Assembly (NCBI GenBank): GCA_964555565.1
Contig: CAZKTF010000066.1
Coordinates: forward strand, 1 to 15,243
Length of the DNA: 15,243 bases
DNA from: CAZKTF01 sp964555565
GTDB taxonomy: Bacteria > Planctomycetota > JAJSAM01 > JAKLKS01
Direction of reading: 5' to 3'
Shown here: positions 13,297-15,243 of the stretch, piece by piece
Layout: every line of letters begins with the position of its first letter
Position numbering within the stretch: position 1 is the stretch's first letter
Notes under the pieces: generated by a model
What the model was told of the DNA's origin: nothing
Seen by the model: the letters and a program-made list of their open reading frames with translations, nothing else
Databases searched by the model: none
Translations under genes and position numbers: made by a program

Positions 13297-15060
13297 TCAC
13301 TCCCCCCGCTCCCGGAGCGCCCGGTACCGCTCCCGCTCCTCCCGGTGGAACCGGGCCTTCTCGGCGTCCCCGAGGGCGCTGTGGATGCGGTACAGCGTGT
13401 CGTGCGCGTCGAACCGGTTGCGGAGCTGCGGGAGCCCCAGCTCCAGAGCCTTCTCGATCTCCACGACGGCCTCCCGGCTGTGCTTCTCGGAGGCGTGCCA
13501 CAGGCCCAGGTTGTAGTGGCCCTCCGCCAGCGTGGGCTGCTTCCGCACGGCCTGCCGGAGGAGCCCGACCGACTCCTCCACCCTCCCCGTCCGATCGAGG
13601 ACCCAGGCCAGCGCCACCAGCGGGCCGCCCTCCCCGGGCCCGGCCCTCTCCACCGCCCGGCGGAGGATCGCTTCCACCTCGTCCCGCCGGGCGGGTCCCC
13701 CGAGCTCCCAGAGGCGGTTCCCCGCGTGGACCCAGAGGGCCGCGTTCCACGGCTCCACCTCGACCATCCGCCGGAAGGCCGCGAGCGCCTCGTCGCGCCT
13801 CCCGGCCATGGCGAGCGCCTCCCCGTAGTTCGACCAGACGCGCCCCACGCCGGGGCTCACCCGCGTGGCGTGGGCCCAGAGCGTGAGCGCGTCCCGCCAG
13901 ACCGTGCACTGCCGCGCCGCGAGCACGGCCAGGAGCAGCGCCACGGCGCCCAGCGCCGGGACCGCGGCCCGCCCCGCGGCGGCGGCAGCCATCCCCGCCA
14001 GCGCGCAGAGCCCGACGGAGGGGAGGAGCGTGTAGCGGTCCGCCGAGACGTTCGTGATCGGGACGACGACGTTGGCGACCGGGAGCAGGAGCACGAACCA
14101 CCAGCAGGCGAAGGCCCCCGCGGCCGGCCGGCGCCGCGCGAGGGCCACCGCCCCGGCGATCCCCCCGAGGAGCGCCAGCAGCCCGAGCAGGTTCCACGCG
14201 CGGTCGGGGTGCGCCGCGTCCACCGCGTAGTCCGGGGCGAGGCCCACGGGCAGGACCGACTGGGCCAGGTAGCGGAGGTGGACCCCGCACATGAGCATGA
14301 AGTTCGCGGCCCAGCCGCCGCCGCGCCACTCGGCCTTCACCCACCCCTTCTTCTGGTGCCAGGAGTTGAGCAGCGCGCCGGCCGCGGCCAGGAGGAGCAT
14401 CGGGGCCGCGCGGCGGAGCGCCCTGCCCACGCGCACCTTCAGCGCCACCGACGGGTCGCCGCGGAGGACCTCGACGAGGGCGAGCCCGAGGGGGAGCGAC
14501 GCCGCGGCGGTCTTGGAGAGCGTCGCCCCGAGGAACGCCGCGACGGCCAGCGCCCCCGCCGCCCGGGACCCGGTCCGCGCCGCGCGGAGGTGGAGCGTCC
14601 CGGCCAGCGCCGCGAACGCCAGGTTGAGGAGGTCCTTCCTCGCCGAGACCCAGGCCACCGCCTCCGCGTGGAGCGGGTGGACCGCGAACAGCAGCGCGCC
14701 GAACAGGGCCGCCCTCCCGCGCCCGAGGGCCTCGCAGAGGAACGCGTACACGAGGCCGCACCCGACCCCGTAGAGGAGGAGGTTCGCGAGGTGGTAGCCC
14801 CGGGGCTCGACCCCGAAGAGCCGGAAGTCCACGAGGAGCGAGACGTCGCGCAGCGGGAGGTACTCCGCGCCCAGCAGCATCCGGTCCCCGGTCGGGTCGA
14901 AGATCGCCGAGAGGTGGTGGAACCCGCGCACGTAGGGGTTGCCGAGCACGAGCCACTGGTCGTCCCAGTTCACCCAGCCGTTCCCGAGCGAGGGGGAGAA
15001 GGCCAGCAGCGCCGTCGCGACCACGAGCAGGAGGGCGCGCGCGGCGGGGGCCCGGGACAT
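13297..15060 (-). CDS. TMTC-like membrane glycosyltransferase (GT-C fold) with C-terminal TPRs
   Basis: The protein has 587 residues. The N-terminus has the GT-C layout: a membrane helix (about 8-24), then an exterior loop GNGWVNWDDQWLVLGNPYV with the D33-D34 pair expected to be catalytic, YLPLRDVSLLVDF, and HPLHAEAVAWVSARKDLL (128-145), the hallmark of TMTC/DUF1736-type protein O-mannosyltransferase homologues. About ten membrane helices extend to residue 381. Residues about 405-575 are TPR repeats (SNYGEALAMAGRRDEALAAF, GHYNLGLWHASEKHSREAV). In animals TMTC proteins mannosylate cadherins; bacterial homologues are mostly uncharacterised. The ATG at 15060 has no ribosome binding site and a -10 element nine bases away, so the mRNA is probably leaderless. 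Confidence 0.85.
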   Translation of the reverse strand: MSRAPAARALLLVVATALLAFSPSLGNGWVNWDDQWLVLGNPYVRGFHHLSAIFDPTGDRMLLGAEYLPLRDVSLLVDFRLFGVEPRGYHLANLLLYGVGCGLVYAFLCEALGRGRAALFGALLFAVHPLHAEAVAWVSARKDLLNLAFAALAGTLHLRAARTGSRAAGALAVAAFLGATLSKTAAASLPLGLALVEVLRGDPSVALKVRVGRALRRAAPMLLLAAAGALLNSWHQKKGWVKAEWRGGGWAANFMLMCGVHLRYLAQSVLPVGLAPDYAVDAAHPDRAWNLLGLLALLGGIAGAVALARRRPAAGAFACWWFVLLLPVANVVVPITNVSADRYTLLPSVGLCALAGMAAAAAGRAAVPALGAVALLLAVLAARQCTVWRDALTLWAHATRVSPGVGRVWSNYGEALAMAGRRDEALAAFRRMVEVEPWNAALWVHAGNRLWELGGPARRDEVEAILRRAVERAGPGEGGPLVALAWVLDRTGRVEESVGLLRQAVRKQPTLAEGHYNLGLWHASEKHSREAVVEIEKALELGLPQLRNRFDAHDTLYRIHSALGDAEKARFHREERERYRALRERGE

Positions 15061-15068
15061 GGCAGGAG

Positions 15069-15078
15069 GATGATACCG
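15069..15078 (-). promoter_or_regulatory. GGTANNNTC-type -10 element, TMTC-like gene (leaderless)
   Basis: Minus strand CGGTATCATC, with TATCAT (15075-15070) matching 5 of 6 -10 positions and ending nine bases before the ATG at 15060. The expected leader is about three bases. The sequence between is pyrimidine-rich (CCTCCTGCC) and cannot act as a Shine-Dalgarno site. Confidence 0.5.
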
Positions 15079-15079
15079 G

Positions 15080-15089
15080 CGGTAGTCTC
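15080..15089 (+). promoter_or_regulatory. GGTANNNTC-type -10 element, amidohydrolase (leaderless)
   Basis: CGGTAGTCTC, with TAGTCT (15083-15088) ending seven bases before the ATG at 15096. The 12 bases from 15080 match those at 7148 before the methyltransferase-like gene at 11 positions. It sits back to back with the minus-strand element at 15069-15078, so the two starts share one 35-base region. Confidence 0.5.
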
Positions 15090-15095
15090 GCGCGC

Positions 15096-15243
15096 ATGAG
15101 GGGGCCCCCGGGCGCGCGCGCCGACCTCGTGGTGCTCGGCGCCGTCCGGACCGGCGACCCGGCCCGCCCGCGGGCCGGCGGGGTGGCCTCCGCGGGAGGG
15201 GTCGTCCTGGCCGTGGGGACGCGGGCGGAGGCGCGGGCGCTCG
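15096..15243 (+). CDS. Amidohydrolase, YtcJ-like (N-terminus only, runs off window)
   Basis: Only 49 codons are present before the right edge. After a short lead, ADLVVLGAVRTGDPARPRAG is followed by GVVLAVGTRAEARAL. This is the usual opening of metal-dependent amidohydrolases of the YtcJ / amidohydrolase 3 group (ADLVLxxGxVxTxDPxxPxAxA ... GRIxAVGxxAEVxAL), the small beta-sandwich that precedes the TIM-barrel. The catalytic metal ligands lie outside the window, so the substrate cannot be judged. The ATG at 15096 follows a GGTANNNTC element directly and has no Shine-Dalgarno site. It is divergent from the TMTC-like gene with 35 bases between. The assignment rests on the N-terminal pattern alone. 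Confidence 0.65.
   Translation, partial: MRGPPGARADLVVLGAVRTGDPARPRAGGVASAGGVVLAVGTRAEARAL

Noticed and set aside
12589..15099. 836-codon plus-strand open frame, and a 658-codon minus-strand frame at 13121-15097
   Set aside because: Both are shadows of the TMTC-like gene in other frames, with low-complexity Arg/Pro/Gly-rich translations.
11639..15243. A mobile genetic element or defence island
   Set aside because: Only the tRNA fragment hints at integration. No integrase, transposase, toxin-antitoxin, nuclease or CRISPR repeats are seen, and base composition is not visibly different.

Overview
The window is a very GC-rich bacterial segment in which almost every base is coding, and most genes lie on the minus strand. 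Nothing in it fixes the taxon. The pilin-like ectodomain protein, the TMTC-type TPR glycosyltransferase and the extreme GC content would suit an uncultivated Planctomycetota or a similarly GC-rich Gram-negative lineage, but this is a weak inference. A run of ten N inside atpD shows a draft scaffold, possibly metagenomic.

Region 1 (1-6533, minus strand) is an F-type ATP synthase operon in classical order: atpZ, atpI, atpB (a), atpE (c), atpF (b), atpH (delta), atpA (alpha), atpG (gamma), atpD (beta). The beta gene runs off the left edge, and epsilon is presumably beyond it. Several junctions overlap (TGATG, GTGA, TTGA), and GTG or TTG starts are used for atpZ, atpB and atpH. The c subunit lacks the Na+ ligand pattern, so the enzyme is most likely proton-coupled.

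Region 2 (6534-8200) holds a small predicted lipoprotein (minus) and, divergently, a zinc-ribbon plus methyltransferase-like protein (plus). After these comes a G/C-tract inverted repeat between convergent genes, which is both a terminator candidate and a textbook G-quadruplex motif.

Region 3 (8201-11638) holds a polar amino acid ABC importer on the minus strand, consisting of a substrate-binding/permease fusion and its ATPase. Divergent from it is a two-gene plus-strand unit: a membrane-anchored alpha/beta hydrolase and CutA, overlapping by GTGA.

Region 4 (11639-15243) starts with a tRNA 3'-end-like fragment. It continues with a membrane protein carrying a type IV pilin-like exterior domain, a TMTC-like membrane protein with TPRs (both minus), and the first 49 codons of an amidohydrolase (plus).

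The best non-gene signal is a shared promoter element, GGTANNNTC, found at five gene starts. At three of them it sits so close to the start codon, with no Shine-Dalgarno sequence, that leaderless transcription is predicted. The two genes with a longer leader both have a good Shine-Dalgarno sequence. I found no integrase, transposase, CRISPR array or defence gene, and no clearly new multi-gene system.
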